From DAOTYX01 sp034434635 (GTDB lineage: Bacteria; Chloroflexota; Anaerolineae; B4-G1; DUEL01): DNA of 28,306 nt. How positions within the stretch are numbered: the first letter of the stretch is position 1; every line of letters begins with the position of its first letter. Shown piece after piece: positions 1-7,368 of the stretch. Location: NCBI GenBank assembly GCA_034434635.1, contig DAOTYX010000024.1, positions 1 to 28,306 of the forward strand. The letters run 5' to 3'. The translations under genes and the position numbers were made by a program. The notes beneath the pieces were generated by a model. It was given only the letters and a program-made list of their open reading frames with translations, had not been told where the DNA came from and did no database searches.

Positions 1-1440
1 CCCTATGCCTGGGGGATGGCACAGCCGCTCGACATCAACACCTGGTACGAGCATCGCCTGCGCGTGGAGGTCGTCGGCGCGCCGCCCGAACGCTGCCGCG
101 TGCGACTGAGCGACGGAGAGGGCCGGCCGTTGCCGGCGGTGGAGGAACTGGGCAACCTGGCCCTGTGGCACAGCGACCCGCCGACCGGCACTTCAGTGGT
201 GGCCAGCATCAGCGTTCCGCCGGAGACGCGCTGGGACATCGTCGCCACCTGGCCCGACCGCGCCGCCGGCCAGGTGACGCGGCTGCGCTTCAAAGGCGTG
301 CGCTTCTCCGAGTCGGGGCAGGCGACCCTGACCCTGAGCCCCGGCGGCACAGCGCACCTCGCCGTCCACGACGTGAAGCGGGGCGACCGACAGGTGGAGC
401 CGTCAGCGGCCACCGTCGTCTCCGCCACCTGGGACGCGCCCGATATGGTCTGGGTCGCCGGCGTCCTCCCCGCCCACCTGATCACCACGGGCCTGCTCAT
501 CGCCCTGCTGGGGGCCGTGGTGCCCACCGCGATCTACGTGGGGCTGCTCTACTGGGCCGACCGCTACGAGAAGGAGCCGAAGCGTCTGCTGGCGGCCGCC
601 TTCGCCTGGGGCGCGCTTCCGGCGCTGGCCGTGGCCGGGGTGGCCGAACTGTTCTTCCGCCTGCCCCCCAACCTGGTCGGTCCCCAGGCGCTGGAGGCGG
701 TGCGCCTGGGCGTGTTCGCGCCCCTGGCCGAGGAGACGCTGAAAGGCGCGGTGGTGCTCTTCATCGCCTTCCGCTACCGACGGGAGTTCGACGACACCCT
801 CGACGGCATCATCTACGGCGGCATGGTCGGTTTCGGCTTCGCTATGACCGGCAACCTGCTCAGTTACGTCAGCAGTTTTGCCCTGTGGGGCTTCGCTGGC
901 CTGGATGCAACGACCTTCATCAGGGGCACCATCCACGCCCTCAACCACGCGCTCTACAGCGGCATCTTCGGCGCAGCGCTCGGTCTGGCACGCCTGGCGC
1001 GATCCCCCCGACAACGCTGGACGCTGCCGCTGGTCGGTTTCCTGCTCGCCGTGGCCGCGCACGGCCTGCATGGTCTCCTGGCCCGCAGCCTCCTGGGGCT
1101 GAACGTGCTCACTGTGCTGACGACGGGGATCGGGCTGGTGCTGATGGGACTGGTGGTTGGCTGGGCGTTGGCCCGTCAGCGACGTGTGCTGGCTACCGAA
1201 CTCTCGGGCCTGCTGCCCGACCCGCTCTACCGCGCGATGACCGCGCCCGGCGGGCGCAGCCGTGCGCAGTGGCAGGCGCTGCGGCAGGGCGGGGTCAGGG
1301 CCTGGCGAAAGGCGCGGCGGCTGCACCAACTCTGCGCCGAGTTCGCCTTCAAGCGCATGCAGGCCCGGTTGCGCCCTGACGAGCCAGAGATGGCGCGGGA
1401 GGCCGAAGCGTTGTGGGAGACCATTCGGCAGAAGATGTAG
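1..1440 (+). CDS. PrsW-family intramembrane metalloprotease (probably 5' partial)
   Basis: This is a multi-pass membrane protein of the PrsW/CPBP (Abi) type, predicted to cleave substrates within the membrane with a metal centre. Residues are counted from the ATG at 16. About 150 residues of beta-rich soluble sequence come first, then about seven hydrophobic segments. The family signature is clear: a WADRYEKEP stretch after the first segment, EETLK (E239, E240, K243), then HALNH (H307, N310, H311) and HGLHG (H349, H352), which are the likely metal ligands. A basic, charged tail of about 75 residues follows. The frame stays open to base 1 (PYAWG before the ATG), no ribosome site is visible, and there is no signal sequence ahead of the soluble domain. 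The true start therefore probably lies outside the window. The substrate is unknown; in Bacillus the family member PrsW cleaves an anti-sigma factor. Confidence 0.85.
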   Translation, partial: PYAWGMAQPLDINTWYEHRLRVEVVGAPPERCRVRLSDGEGRPLPAVEELGNLALWHSDPPTGTSVVASISVPPETRWDIVATWPDRAAGQVTRLRFKGVRFSESGQATLTLSPGGTAHLAVHDVKRGDRQVEPSAATVVSATWDAPDMVWVAGVLPAHLITTGLLIALLGAVVPTAIYVGLLYWADRYEKEPKRLLAAAFAWGALPALAVAGVAELFFRLPPNLVGPQALEAVRLGVFAPLAEETLKGAVVLFIAFRYRREFDDTLDGIIYGGMVGFGFAMTGNLLSYVSSFALWGFAGLDATTFIRGTIHALNHALYSGIFGAALGLARLARSPRQRWTLPLVGFLLAVAAHGLHGLLARSLLGLNVLTVLTTGIGLVLMGLVVGWALARQRRVLATELSGLLPDPLYRAMTAPGGRSRAQWQALRQGGVRAWRKARRLHQLCAEFAFKRMQARLRPDEPEMAREAEALWETIRQKM

Positions 1441-1448
1441 GCGCAGGC

Positions 1449-1464
1449 GCGGTCAGGAGACCGC
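1449..1464 (+). terminator. Small GC hairpin after the PrsW gene
   Basis: A 6-bp perfect stem (GCGGTC / GACCGC) with loop AGGA begins eight bases after the TAG stop. It has no T-tract, so intrinsic termination is uncertain. The surrounding bases resemble the larger hairpin at 11677-11703, including a shared CCCAGC plus homopolymer on the 3' side. Confidence 0.4.
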
Positions 1465-1560
1465 ACCCAGCGGGGGGCATAGGTCCGCTCAATCTGCTGA
1501 ATCCGCTGACCTTCTCCGGTTGCCTCGAAAGCGATTTGCCATCAACACGTCAGCGGGAGA

Positions 1561-2028
1561 CTACCCCCGGTCATGGCGAGCGAAAAAGGGCGGGTCGTCA
1601 TCGCCCATCCCCAGGACGCGAGACAGGAGCGCCGGCAGGTCATCCATCACTTCCAGCCCTTCTAATCGCTCTGGGTGAACCCAGATCAGGTCACCCTCAG
1701 GAGAGGGACGCACCTCATCCGTCAGGGCGCGGGCCGTGAAGAGGAACAGCAACACACCGGGGCGCTGCGGGTCGGCGCAGATGTGGACCACCCCGCGCAA
1801 CCGCAAGTCGGTCACCGCCAACCCCGTCTCCTCGGCGATCTCCCGCAGCGCCGCCGAACGGACGTCCTCCCCAGCCTCGACGTGGCCGCCGATGCCGTTG
1901 ACGCGATTGGGCCACAGGTCCCTGTCTGGCGCACGACGCAGCAGCAGCACCCGCTCGCCGCAGGTGATGAAGCAGAGCGTCCGCGGGATGACCACGTACC
2001 GACCGAAAGGTTGAGCGTCGTTCCCCAT
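1561..2028 (-). CDS. Nudix hydrolase (MutT-like)
   Basis: A 155-residue single-domain Nudix hydrolase. The Nudix box fits the GX5EX7REUXEEXGU consensus exactly, from G48 to L70, with the metal-binding core REIAEE at 62-67. The preceding LWPNRVNGIGGHVEAGE resembles enzymes that clean oxidised nucleotides such as 8-oxo-dGTP, but the substrate cannot be read from sequence. I chose the ATG at 2028, which overlaps the nitroreductase stop by one base as TGATG; a GTG one codon earlier is possible. It is the last gene of the amrS operon and is probably translated by coupling. The C-terminal region is short and acidic, without extra domains. The family is certain; a housecleaning role is inferred. Confidence 0.88.
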   Translation of the reverse strand: MGNDAQPFGRYVVIPRTLCFITCGERVLLLRRAPDRDLWPNRVNGIGGHVEAGEDVRSAALREIAEETGLAVTDLRLRGVVHICADPQRPGVLLFLFTARALTDEVRPSPEGDLIWVHPERLEGLEVMDDLPALLSRVLGMGDDDPPFFARHDRG

Positions 2029-2621
2029 CACCGGGCCGCTGGCCGGCCCACGGGCAGGAGATAGAGCGGCTCCTGGTCAACCGGCAGGTGCAGGACGCGC
2101 GCCACGGCCGTGTCGTCGAAGGCGCCGATCGCCACGCCGCCCAGGCCCAACGCCACCGCCTGCAGGAGCAGATTCTCCGCCGCGTGGCCCGCATCCATCG
2201 GCACATAGCGCAGGCGCCCCCGCTCGCCGTAGCGCGCGGTGGTGCGCCCGAACACCGCGCTGACCACAAAGACCGCCGGCGCCTGGGCGATAGCCCCCTG
2301 TCCCCATGCCGCCGTAGCCAGCGCTCCGCGCACGTCATCCTCCATCTGGAGAGCCAAACGATGAGGAACAGGCTCATAGTGCCACACCCCGTCGGCGCGG
2401 CAGAGGTAGAGTTCCAGCGGGCAGCAGGCCCCGGCAGACGGGGCGGCGCGCAGCACCGGACGATCCCCCGTCACCCCCTGGGCCGCCCAGAGTAACTGGC
2501 CAACCTCCGCTGTGGTGAGCGGGTCGGGACGGAAGGCGCGCACCGAACGTCGCGCGGCGAGCACCTCTTCCAACGACCGTTCTCCCTGCACTCGAGGGGC
2601 TGGCAGAGTGATTGCTTTCAT
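2028..2621 (-). CDS. SagB-type nitroreductase-family oxidoreductase
   Basis: A 197-residue FMN-dependent nitroreductase-fold protein. Visible family marks are RRSVRAF (24-30) near the N terminus, the SagB-like PSAGACCPLELY (61-72), and a C-terminal GLGGVAIGAFDD segment that usually contacts flavin. SagB-type members include azoline dehydrogenases of peptide tailoring, but many stand alone as general NAD(P)H oxidoreductases. No cyclodehydratase or precursor peptide is visible here, so a tailoring role is not supported. The ATG at 2621 was chosen because AGGAG lies about eight bases upstream and because it overlaps the previous gene's stop as ATGA. A longer reading to 2702 would add an unrelated Arg/Gly-rich leader. 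It is cotranscribed with amrS and the YkoP-like gene. Confidence 0.85.
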   Translation of the reverse strand: MKAITLPAPRVQGERSLEEVLAARRSVRAFRPDPLTTAEVGQLLWAAQGVTGDRPVLRAAPSAGACCPLELYLCRADGVWHYEPVPHRLALQMEDDVRGALATAAWGQGAIAQAPAVFVVSAVFGRTTARYGERGRLRYVPMDAGHAAENLLLQAVALGLGGVAIGAFDDTAVARVLHLPVDQEPLYLLPVGRPAAR

Positions 2622-3256
2622 CTCGCGTCTCCTGACAAAAGATCCGATGAGCCAGCGGGCGCCGGCCCGTAGCGGGCAACCAGCGCCTGGCGACTGATCC
2701 ACACCGGCCGACGGCGCAGTTCTTTCAGCCCCACACCGCGCACGCTCGCCGGGTTGAAGGCTCGGCGCATCAGCAGAACCCAGATGCGGGACACCAGATC
2801 CACCACCCGCACCACCAAACCCCGCGGTGGAATGGGGTCGAACACCTCGAACCCCACCCGGCGCAGGAACCGCAACGTGGCCGGGGTGTAGACCAGCGGC
2901 AGTTCTCCGCCAAAGGCGGAGATGTCGGTCATGGCCTGCTCCTCCACCAGGTACTGACCCAGCAGGTGCAATGAGTAGTCCAGCAAGCGTGAGAACTCCC
3001 GCGCCCAGGCGAGGTCAGCGCCACTCTCCGGAATGGGAGGGATACGCTCATTCCAGAAGTGGATGACGCCGATGGTTTCCCCCGGCTGCACCACCGTGCC
3101 GTCCGACAGTCGCGCCCCGACGCGCGCGCGGGTCCGCCCCAACCGCAAGATACACTGAGGGTCAGAGGAGAACTCCCAGATGCCCAGCCGTCGCCGCTGG
3201 CGACGGTCGAAACTCCTGATCCACCGGTCGAGCAAGCCCTGGGCAGCCGATGTCAC
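2618..3256 (-). CDS. YkoP-like domain protein of unknown function
   Basis: A 212-residue, mostly soluble protein. The N-terminal half contains LGIWEFSSDPQCILRLGR and then a DGT...PGE...IHFWNERIPPI stretch (the last part at about 65-74). This resembles the YkoP-like domain found in Bacillus YkoP and next to some polysaccharide deacetylases. The C-terminal half has a hydrophobic segment and several Arg-rich stretches. The enzymatic activity, if any, is unknown. The start is a GTG at 3256 overlapping the amrS stop as GTGA, with GGAGG about eight bases upstream. An ATG at 3304 would intrude about 50 bases further into amrS and lacks such a site. The overlap on both sides shows strict co-translation with amrS and the nitroreductase. 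Confidence 0.65.
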   Translation of the reverse strand: MTSAAQGLLDRWIRSFDRRQRRRLGIWEFSSDPQCILRLGRTRARVGARLSDGTVVQPGETIGVIHFWNERIPPIPESGADLAWAREFSRLLDYSLHLLGQYLVEEQAMTDISAFGGELPLVYTPATLRFLRRVGFEVFDPIPPRGLVVRVVDLVSRIWVLLMRRAFNPASVRGVGLKELRRRPVWISRQALVARYGPAPAGSSDLLSGDAR

Positions 3257-4296
3257 TGGCGCTTCCTCCAGTCCCAGCCCTTGCCGGAGATCAACTCCCC
3301 GCACTCCGGGCAGCGGCCGTCATCGGTGACGTGGTTGATCACCGAGACCAGGCCCCACCGCTGCACGAGCATTCGCCCGCACTGTGGGCAGTAGGTGTTC
3401 TCCCCGAAGTGACCGGGGACGTTGCCGATGTAGACGTAGCGCAGCCCGACCTGCCGCCCGATGGCGCGCGCTGTCTCCAGGGTGCGCAGTGGCGTCTCCG
3501 GAGCGGTGAACCGGTAAGCGGGCCGATAGCCGGTCACGTGCCAGGGAGTGTGCGGCCCCAGACGGTCGAGCAGGGTATGGGCGATGCCGGCTAACATCCC
3601 GGCGTCGTCATTCACGCCGGGGATGATCAGGGTCGTCACCTCGACCCATATCCCCAACTCCTGCGCCAGGCGGAGGTTGTGCCACACCATCTTCACGTCA
3701 GCGTCGCAGTAGGTGCGCACCACCTCCTCGTTGCCCTTCACGTCCACGTTCATTCCGTCCAGCCCGGCCTCCTTCAGCCGCTCCAGCGCCATAGGGGTCA
3801 TGTAGCCGTTGGTGACAAATGTGTTGTAGAGCCCCGCCTGGCGGGCCAGCCGGAAGACCTCGAGGGCCCACTCCAGGCTCAGCGTCGGTTCGTTGAGGCT
3901 CAGGGAGACCCCCTGACAGCGCCGATTGATCGCCTCGGCCACAAAGCGGGCCGGGGAGAAGAACCGTCCCCCGTCAGGTGGGCGCTTGGACAGCCCCCAG
4001 TTCTGGCACCAGGGACAGGCGAAGTTGCAGGACCAGGAGCCAGAGGTAAGGGCAACGGAGCCGGGGTAGAAGTGGTAAAGCGGCTTCTTCTCAATGGGGT
4101 TGACGGACAGGGATGAGACCACCCCATAGGTCAGCGTGACCAGCGTGCCATCACGATTCTGGCGCGTACGGCACCAGCCGACCTCATCAGGTTGGAGAAC
4201 GCAACGACGCGCACAGTTCAGACAGCGCACCACCTTCCGCGCGCTGCTGACGCTGCGCCACAGCAGGGCCGGGTGTTCGGGATGCTTCTCCTCCAT
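3253..4296 (-). CDS. amrS: AmmeMemoRadiSam-system radical SAM enzyme AmrS
   Basis: A 347-residue radical SAM protein related to pyruvate formate-lyase activating enzymes. The CX3CX2C cluster motif is CNFACPWC, with C90, C94 and C97 holding the 4Fe-4S cluster that cleaves S-adenosylmethionine. An N-terminal cysteine set (C25, C28, C32, C42) in the form CLNCARRC...GWC is typical of AmrS. A C-terminal pair of CPxCG knuckles (C303/C306 and C329/C332) looks like a zinc ribbon. In other genomes AmrS occurs with AmrA and AmrB (MEMO1 and AMMECR1 homologues); neither is seen here. The natural substrate is unknown. It is the first gene of a four-gene minus-strand operon. The -10 box ends about ten bases before the ATG and there is no upstream Shine-Dalgarno, so the transcript is probably nearly leaderless. 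Confidence 0.9.
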   Translation of the reverse strand: MEEKHPEHPALLWRSVSSARKVVRCLNCARRCVLQPDEVGWCRTRQNRDGTLVTLTYGVVSSLSVNPIEKKPLYHFYPGSVALTSGSWSCNFACPWCQNWGLSKRPPDGGRFFSPARFVAEAINRRCQGVSLSLNEPTLSLEWALEVFRLARQAGLYNTFVTNGYMTPMALERLKEAGLDGMNVDVKGNEEVVRTYCDADVKMVWHNLRLAQELGIWVEVTTLIIPGVNDDAGMLAGIAHTLLDRLGPHTPWHVTGYRPAYRFTAPETPLRTLETARAIGRQVGLRYVYIGNVPGHFGENTYCPQCGRMLVQRWGLVSVINHVTDDGRCPECGELISGKGWDWRKRQ

Positions 4297-4306
4297 AGGT
4301 GTAGAG

Positions 4307-4334
4307 ATTATACCCCAGAGCCGCCGGGGTGCAA
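4307..4334 (-). promoter_or_regulatory. Promoter of the amrS operon
   Basis: Read on the minus strand, a perfect TATAAT -10 box (4312-4307) is preceded by TTGCAC (4334-4329) with a 16-base spacer. Transcription would start near 4300, about four bases before the amrS ATG at 4296. This leaves no room for a ribosome-binding site. Confidence 0.7.
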
Positions 4335-4355
4335 GGTGCGAATTCTAGTGCAATG

Positions 4356-4470
4356 GTAACTGCTCGGCTCACCCTCCCGCAGGTTCGGAAGTTACCAAGC
4401 AACGAATCGGAGTGGCCAGTGAAGTGCGATTCGCAAATGGCACCCAAACCTGCGGGGGGTGAGCAGTTAC
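4356..4470. repeat. Foldback element with near-matching terminal inverted arms
   Basis: The left arm at 4356-4385 begins GTAACTGCTC and ends CCCGCAGGTT. The right arm at 4447-4470 is its near-perfect reverse complement, beginning AACCTGCGGG and ending GAGCAGTTAC. The left arm carries about five extra bases and the two arms differ at one further position. Inside, CGAATCG and CGATTCG form a second nested stem. There is no ORF in it. It looks like a small non-autonomous foldback or MITE-like element, or a structured RNA, in the gap between two divergent promoters. Confidence 0.65.
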
Positions 4471-4486
4471 GTTACGCAGTTGATTT

Positions 4487-4560
4487 TTCGCCACGAATTG
4501 CACGAATTTCACGGGTGGAGAGAAACGAAATTCGTGTCCATTCGTGAAATTCGTGGCGAA
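4487..4560. repeat. AT-rich palindromic repeat built on TTCGTG words
   Basis: TTCGCCACGAATT at 4487-4499 pairs with AATTCGTGGCGAA at 4548-4560. A second word, CACGAATTTCACG (4501-4513), pairs with CGTGAAATTCGTG (4543-4555). Copies of CGTG and ATTCGTG recur in the right half, so several alternative foldings exist. The base composition is much more AT-rich than the flanking genes. The rest of the gap (4561-4652) shows nothing I can name. Confidence 0.6.
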
Positions 4561-4652
4561 TTTCAAAGGTTTATCTGCCAGCCGCGCAAGTCCTGGTCAT
4601 TTGAAAGAAACGACGACCTTCGGTGACATGATACGTGAGTGAATACGACCTC

Positions 4653-4681
4653 TTGCCTCCCTGTGTCAAATGCGCTATACT
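4653..4681 (+). promoter_or_regulatory. Promoter of the aminotransferase gene
   Basis: TTGCCT (4653-4658), a 17-base spacer and TATACT (4676-4681) form a good sigma-70 type promoter. The start point would fall near 4688. A GGAGG ribosome site follows at 4698-4702, six bases ahead of the ATG at 4708, giving a short leader. Confidence 0.7.
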
Positions 4682-4707
4682 CAGATCTCGAAGGTGTGGA
4701 GGTGCGC

Positions 4708-5871
4708 ATGAAGGACAGGAAACTGCTCATGATCCCCGGCCCGGTCGAGTTCACCCCCGATGTGCTGCGCGCGATGGGCATGCCCACGACCAGCCACGTC
4801 GCTCCCAACTTCATCGAGGTCTTCGGGCGAGCGCTGGAGCGGCTGCGACAGGTGTTCCTGTGCCCGTCTGGACAGCCCTTCGTGCTGGCCGGATCGGGCA
4901 CGCTGGCGATGGACTCCGCTGCCGCCAACCTGGTCGAGCCGGGCGACCGGGCGCTGGTGGTGAACACGGGCGTCTTCGGCGACCGCTTCGCCTCGATCCT
5001 GGAGCGGTACGGGGCGACGGTGACGCAGGTGCGCGCCCCGGCCATCGGCGACGCCCCGCCGCTGGACGAGGTCGAATCCGCGTTGCGCCAGGCCGACTAC
5101 AAACTGATGACCATCACCCACGTGGATACCTCCACCGCCGTGGGGGTAGACGTGAAGGGGTTGGCCGCGTTGGGCCGCGCCGCCGGCACGCTGGTGGTGG
5201 TGGACGGCGTCTGCGCGGTGGCCGGTGAAGAGATGCGTCAGGAGGAGTGGGGCATTGACCTGGCCCTCACCGCCTCGCAGAAGGCGGTCGGCGTGCCGCC
5301 GGGATTGGCGCTGCTGGTGGTCGGGCCGCGGGCGATGGAGGCCTTCCGCCAGCGCCGCACTCCTGTTGGCTCCTACTACGCCGACTGGACGCACTGGCTG
5401 CCGATCATGGAGGCCTACGAGGCCCGCCGCCCATCCTACTTCGGCACGCCGCCGGTCAACCTGATCTGGGCGCTCGACGTCAGCCTGGGACAGATCCTGG
5501 CCGAGGGGTTGGAGGCGCGCTTCGCCCGTCATCGCCTGCTCAGCGCGGCGTTCAAGGCCGCGATGGCGGCGCTCGGCCTGCGCCAGGTGCCGGTCAGCGC
5601 CGAGCGCGCTGCCCACACCCTCACCGCCGTCTATTACCCCGATGGTGTGGACAGCCGGCTGTTGGGGCATATCTCCACTGCAGGCGCCATCGTCGCCGGC
5701 GGGCTGCACCCGGCGATCAAGGACCGCTACTTCCGTGTCGGCCACATGGGCGCGGTGACTCCCTCCGACATCCTGGCCACGGTCGGGGCCATCGAGCAGG
5801 GACTGGCCCAGGCCGGCTATCGTTTCTCCCCCGGCGCGGGGCTGGCGGCAGCACAGGCGGCGCTGACGTGA
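4708..5871 (+). CDS. PLP-dependent alanine/serine-glyoxylate type aminotransferase
   Basis: A 387-residue fold-type I aminotransferase of the class V AGT/SGT branch. It starts with the family's MIPGPVEFTP and contains a SGT phosphate-binding turn (63-65) and VVVDGVCAVAGEE with the pyridine-contacting Asp at about 166. The Schiff-base lysine is K192 in TASQKAVGVPPGL. The enzyme should move an amino group from alanine or serine to glyoxylate, making glycine; exact donor choice cannot be read. Soluble archaeal and bacterial relatives also act as aspartate or phosphoserine transaminases. An ATG at 4639 is in frame, but it lies ahead of the promoter, whereas 4708 has a strong ribosome site. The next gene is a GlcD-type oxidase that could supply glyoxylate, which supports the glycolate-pathway reading. 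Confidence 0.85.
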   Translation: MKDRKLLMIPGPVEFTPDVLRAMGMPTTSHVAPNFIEVFGRALERLRQVFLCPSGQPFVLAGSGTLAMDSAAANLVEPGDRALVVNTGVFGDRFASILERYGATVTQVRAPAIGDAPPLDEVESALRQADYKLMTITHVDTSTAVGVDVKGLAALGRAAGTLVVVDGVCAVAGEEMRQEEWGIDLALTASQKAVGVPPGLALLVVGPRAMEAFRQRRTPVGSYYADWTHWLPIMEAYEARRPSYFGTPPVNLIWALDVSLGQILAEGLEARFARHRLLSAAFKAAMAALGLRQVPVSAERAAHTLTAVYYPDGVDSRLLGHISTAGAIVAGGLHPAIKDRYFRVGHMGAVTPSDILATVGAIEQGLAQAGYRFSPGAGLAAAQAALT

Positions 5872-5965
5872 GGCGTGAAACGTAAAACGCAAAACGTGTT
5901 CCGTGTTGCGTATTGCGTGTTCCGTTCACGCACCACGCACCACACCACGCAATAAGCGATAGGCG
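5872..5965. repeat. Degenerate short-word repeat between aminotransferase and glcD-like genes
   Basis: The gap is made almost wholly of drifting copies of a few words. GTGAAACG, GTAAAACG and GCAAAACG come first, then GTGTTCCGTGTTGCG and TATTGCGTGTTCCG, then CACGCACCACGCACCACACC. It ends in AGCGATAGGCG, which runs into the start codon of the next gene; the word CGAT recurs across that start. The style matches the repeat at 9086-9196, with TGTTGCGT shared. No promoter or terminator is evident. Confidence 0.65.
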
Positions 5966-7351
5966 ATGAACGATGAGATTGTGGCTGGCTTGAGGCAGAT
6001 TGTCGGCGCCGAGAACGTGCTGCTTGACGCCGAGCGGCTGGAGCCCTACAGTCACGACGAGACGGTGGGGTTGCGCGCCGAGCCTGCGGTCGTGGTGAGG
6101 GCCACCAGCGCCGACCAGATCGCCGCCATCATGCGGCTGGCGCAGCGGGAGCGCGTGCCGGTCACGCCGCGCGGCGCCGGCTACGGCCTCAGCGGCGGCG
6201 CGGTGCCGGTCTGTGGCGGCATCGTCCTCTCCACCGAGAAGATGAACCGCATCCTGGAGATTGACCGCCAGAACCTGATGGTCACCGTCGAGCCAGGGGT
6301 GATCACCGGCGACATCCACCGCGCCGTCGAGGCGGAAGGGCTGTTCTACCCGCCCGATCCGGCCAGCCTCGATTCCTGTACCATTGGCGGGAACATCGCC
6401 GAGGGGGCCGGCGGCCCGCGCGCGGTCAAGTACGGCACGACCAAGGACTACGTCTGCGGCCTGGAAGCGGTGCTCCCCTCCGGCGACATCATCACCTGCG
6501 GCGGTAAGCGGGTCAAGGACGTCACCGGTTACAACCTGATCCAGTTGCTGATCGGCTCGGAGGGGACGCTGGCGATCGTTACCCGCATCATCCTGCGGCT
6601 GATCCCCCTGCCCAAGGTGCAGATTGACCTGCTGGTCCCCTACGACGACTTCCAGGCCGCCGCCGACACCGTCTCCGACATCATCGCCCACCGTATCCTG
6701 CCCACAACCATCGAGTTCATGGAACGGGACAGCGTCCTGGCGGTCGAGGAGCACAGCGGCAAGACCGTCCCCCACCGCGACGCGGCAGCCCACCTGCTCA
6801 TCCAACTCGACGGCAACCGGCCCGAGGCGGTGGAGGCGGACTTCGAGACGGTCGGCGAATTGTGCCTGCGACACGGCGCGCGCGAAGTGTTCGTGGCCAA
6901 AGACCGCCACACGCGCGACCGGCTGTGGGAAGCGCGACGGCTGATCATCGAGTCGCTCAAGCACGCCAGCCCGATCAACCACATGGAGGACGTGGTCGTC
7001 CCCCGCGCCCACATCCCCGCGCTGCTGCGGGGGATCAAGGAGATCGCCGCCCGGCACGACGTGCGCATCGTCTGTTTCGGCCACGCTGGCGACGGGAACG
7101 TGCACGTCAACGTGCTCAAGGACGACCTGCCGATGGAGCAGTGGGAAGGGTTGGTGCAGACCGTCGAAGAGCAGATCTACCGGCTGACCCTCTCGCTGGG
7201 CGGGACCATCACCGGCGAGCATGGCGTCGGGGCGACCCGCCGTCGCTATCTGCCGCTGGCGCTCGACCCGGCACAGATCGAGATCATGCGCCGCATCAAA
7301 GCCGCGTTCGATCCGAACGGCATCCTGAACCCGGGGAAGATCTTCCCATAA
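5966..7351 (+). CDS. GlcD-type FAD-linked oxidase (glycolate/D-lactate family)
   Basis: A 461-residue soluble flavoprotein of the vanillyl-alcohol-oxidase superfamily. The FAD-binding half holds PRGAGYGLSGG (68-78). A TIGGNIAEGAGG segment follows, then KDVTGYNLIQLLIGSEGTL. The C-terminal cap holds HAGDGNVHVN (from H373) and GEHGVG (417-422), and it ends with the usual NPGKIF. Such enzymes oxidise 2-hydroxy acids such as glycolate or D-lactate. GlcD normally works with GlcE and GlcF, but neither is in the window, so the electron acceptor is unknown. The neighbouring aminotransferase favours glycolate as substrate, but this is inference. The start lies inside a repeat and has only a weak ribosome site (ATAGGCG). 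The mutL gene follows after 17 bases, so the two are likely cotranscribed. Confidence 0.85.
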   Translation: MNDEIVAGLRQIVGAENVLLDAERLEPYSHDETVGLRAEPAVVVRATSADQIAAIMRLAQRERVPVTPRGAGYGLSGGAVPVCGGIVLSTEKMNRILEIDRQNLMVTVEPGVITGDIHRAVEAEGLFYPPDPASLDSCTIGGNIAEGAGGPRAVKYGTTKDYVCGLEAVLPSGDIITCGGKRVKDVTGYNLIQLLIGSEGTLAIVTRIILRLIPLPKVQIDLLVPYDDFQAAADTVSDIIAHRILPTTIEFMERDSVLAVEEHSGKTVPHRDAAAHLLIQLDGNRPEAVEADFETVGELCLRHGAREVFVAKDRHTRDRLWEARRLIIESLKHASPINHMEDVVVPRAHIPALLRGIKEIAARHDVRIVCFGHAGDGNVHVNVLKDDLPMEQWEGLVQTVEEQIYRLTLSLGGTITGEHGVGATRRRYLPLALDPAQIEIMRRIKAAFDPNGILNPGKIFP

Positions 7352-7368
7352 GGGAGCGGAGGCGCCCC

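Noticed and set aside
2028..2621. Peptide-tailoring (thiazole/oxazole) cluster suggested by the SagB-type protein
   Set aside because: No cyclodehydratase, precursor peptide or transporter is nearby, so the family name alone does not support it.
5717..7222. A 501-codon open frame on the minus strand
   Set aside because: It is antisense to the glcD-like gene, which has complete motifs; the translation is Asp/Val/Gln-rich and meaningless.
6862..7368. Possible long N-terminal extension of MutL
   Set aside because: It overlaps the glcD-like gene in another frame, and the ATG at 7369 has GGAGG and begins the normal MutL sequence.
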